DNA from: Anaerolineae bacterium
Lineage (GTDB): Bacteria; Chloroflexota; Anaerolineae; JACIWR01
Assembly: GCA_021162125.1 (NCBI GenBank)
Contig: JAGGZG010000065.1
Coordinates: 1 to 5,060 of the forward strand
Reading direction: 5' to 3'
DNA: 5,060 nt
Shown in pieces: positions 4,535 through 5,060 of this stretch. Position 1 is the first letter of the stretch; each line of letters starts with the position of its first letter. The notes under the pieces were generated by a model. The model was not told the origin of the DNA. It ran no database searches and was given only the letters and a program-made list of their open reading frames with translations. A program made the position numbers and the translations under genes.

Positions 4535-4951
4535 GTGGAAGTACGGATGCTACCTTGGGCAGTCTTAGTTCTAGATACTGATGAGTCACCGAAGGGGATG
4601 GCCACAACGACAGAAAGAGGTATCAAGTCAAATGAGGTGTATTACTCCATCGCCTACTTTTTCAGTCAATATGGACAACAAGTAGCTAATTACAGCTCTT
4701 ACTCCAGTGCGACCGGGACAAATAGTTTGCAGCTCTGGTGCGATGCGACATATCGAGGACGCTGGGGCAGTACTTGGTACTGGCTAGACAACCTATGGAG
4801 TTCTACCTGGGGTTCGAATCTGTCGGTCGGCAGCTCAAAATCACTGGGCGGTCAGGTAACCCTGCATACCCACGGCACACATCTCTTCGACTATGGTGCA
4901 GGCAATTGGGTCTGGCGCTCCTCCGATGACTGGGAGAATAGTTGGGATTAG
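4535..4951 (+). pseudogene. Trp-rich ORF lacking a signal peptide, probable effector remnant
   Basis: The open frame runs from after a stop at 4517-4519 to a TAG at 4949-4951. The only possible starts, GTG 4535, ATG 4547 and ATG 4598, lack convincing Shine-Dalgarno sequences, and none gives a signal peptide. From about residue 25 the protein reads like a mature secreted beta-rich domain: many Ser, Gly, Tyr and Asn, eleven Trp in about 138 residues, one cysteine, and a tail with HTHGTHLFDYG and a W-rich acidic end. None of the regulatory block seen before effectors 1 and 2 precedes it. The simplest reading is the 3' part of a third effector that lost its promoter and leader. A real gene co-transcribed with effector 2 is the alternative. 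I do not recognise the family. Confidence 0.5.
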
Positions 4952-5000
4952 TCAGACAAGGCGAAATCCCCCTTCCAAGTAAAGGATTCTTACGAACCCC

Positions 5001-5030
5001 ACTGGTGCCGGACACACATCCGGCACCAGT
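5001..5030 (+). terminator. Perfect 12-bp hairpin after the last ORF
   Basis: ACTGGTGCCGGA (5001-5012) pairs perfectly with TCCGGCACCAGT (5019-5030) around the loop CACACA. It begins 50 bases after the stop at 4951. There is no T tract on the + strand side (ATTGTAAAGT follows), so it is a strong hairpin but not a textbook intrinsic terminator. The rest of 4952-5060 shows no gene or other feature I can support. Confidence 0.6.
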
Positions 5031-5060
5031 ATTGTAAAGTGGAATGGACCAACTGTGATA

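Noticed and set aside
4501..4581. In-frame continuation of effector 2 past its TAG for 26 codons
   Set aside because: It could mean readthrough or a premature stop, but it ends quickly at a TGA and shows no domain continuation I can recognise.

Overview
The window shows a GC-rich bacterial chromosome segment with every supported gene on the + strand. The gene styles suggest Chloroflexota (Anaerolineae-like) or a similar lineage: a secreted-type TIM-barrel glycosidase relative, NarL/LuxR-type response regulators and short CGTAA-type intergenic repeats. That assignment is inference from family style; nothing here is a taxonomic marker.

Layout: (1) 2-961 is the 3' part of a glycoside-hydrolase-like TIM-barrel gene that starts before the window and seems to lack both catalytic glutamates. 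(2) 957-1048 holds a small CGTAA-type repeat cluster with inverted arms. (3) 1063-1692 is a complete NarL/FixJ response regulator (RR1), closed by an intrinsic terminator at 1719-1747. (4) 1777-1899 is a compact regulatory block: two palindromes (the first lux-box-like), an extended -10 sigma70-type promoter, a 5'-UTR hairpin and a strong Shine-Dalgarno. It drives a secreted protein of unknown function (1900-2802). (5) 2888-3118 is a two-TM small membrane protein. It is followed by, and overlaps in another frame, a response regulator that has lost the first third of its receiver (RR2, 3048-3617). (6) The same terminator, palindromes, promoter, hairpin and Shine-Dalgarno then appear again (3645-3828) in front of a second secreted protein (3829-4500). 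The signal peptides of the two secreted proteins are related; the mature parts show no visible similarity. (7) 4535-4951 is a Trp-rich ORF without signal peptide, probably an effector remnant, followed by a perfect 12-bp hairpin.

The central observation is a tandem duplication with a 1925-1929 bp period. It carries response regulator C-terminus, terminator, operator, promoter, leader and signal peptide, and homology stops just after the signal peptide. This looks like a modular export cassette: a fixed regulatory and secretion front end joined to different secreted bodies. LuxR-type DNA-binding domains recognise dyads of this kind, so the adjacent regulators are the natural candidates to bind the palindromes and switch on the secreted proteins. 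That link is inference. No sensor kinase is visible in the window.
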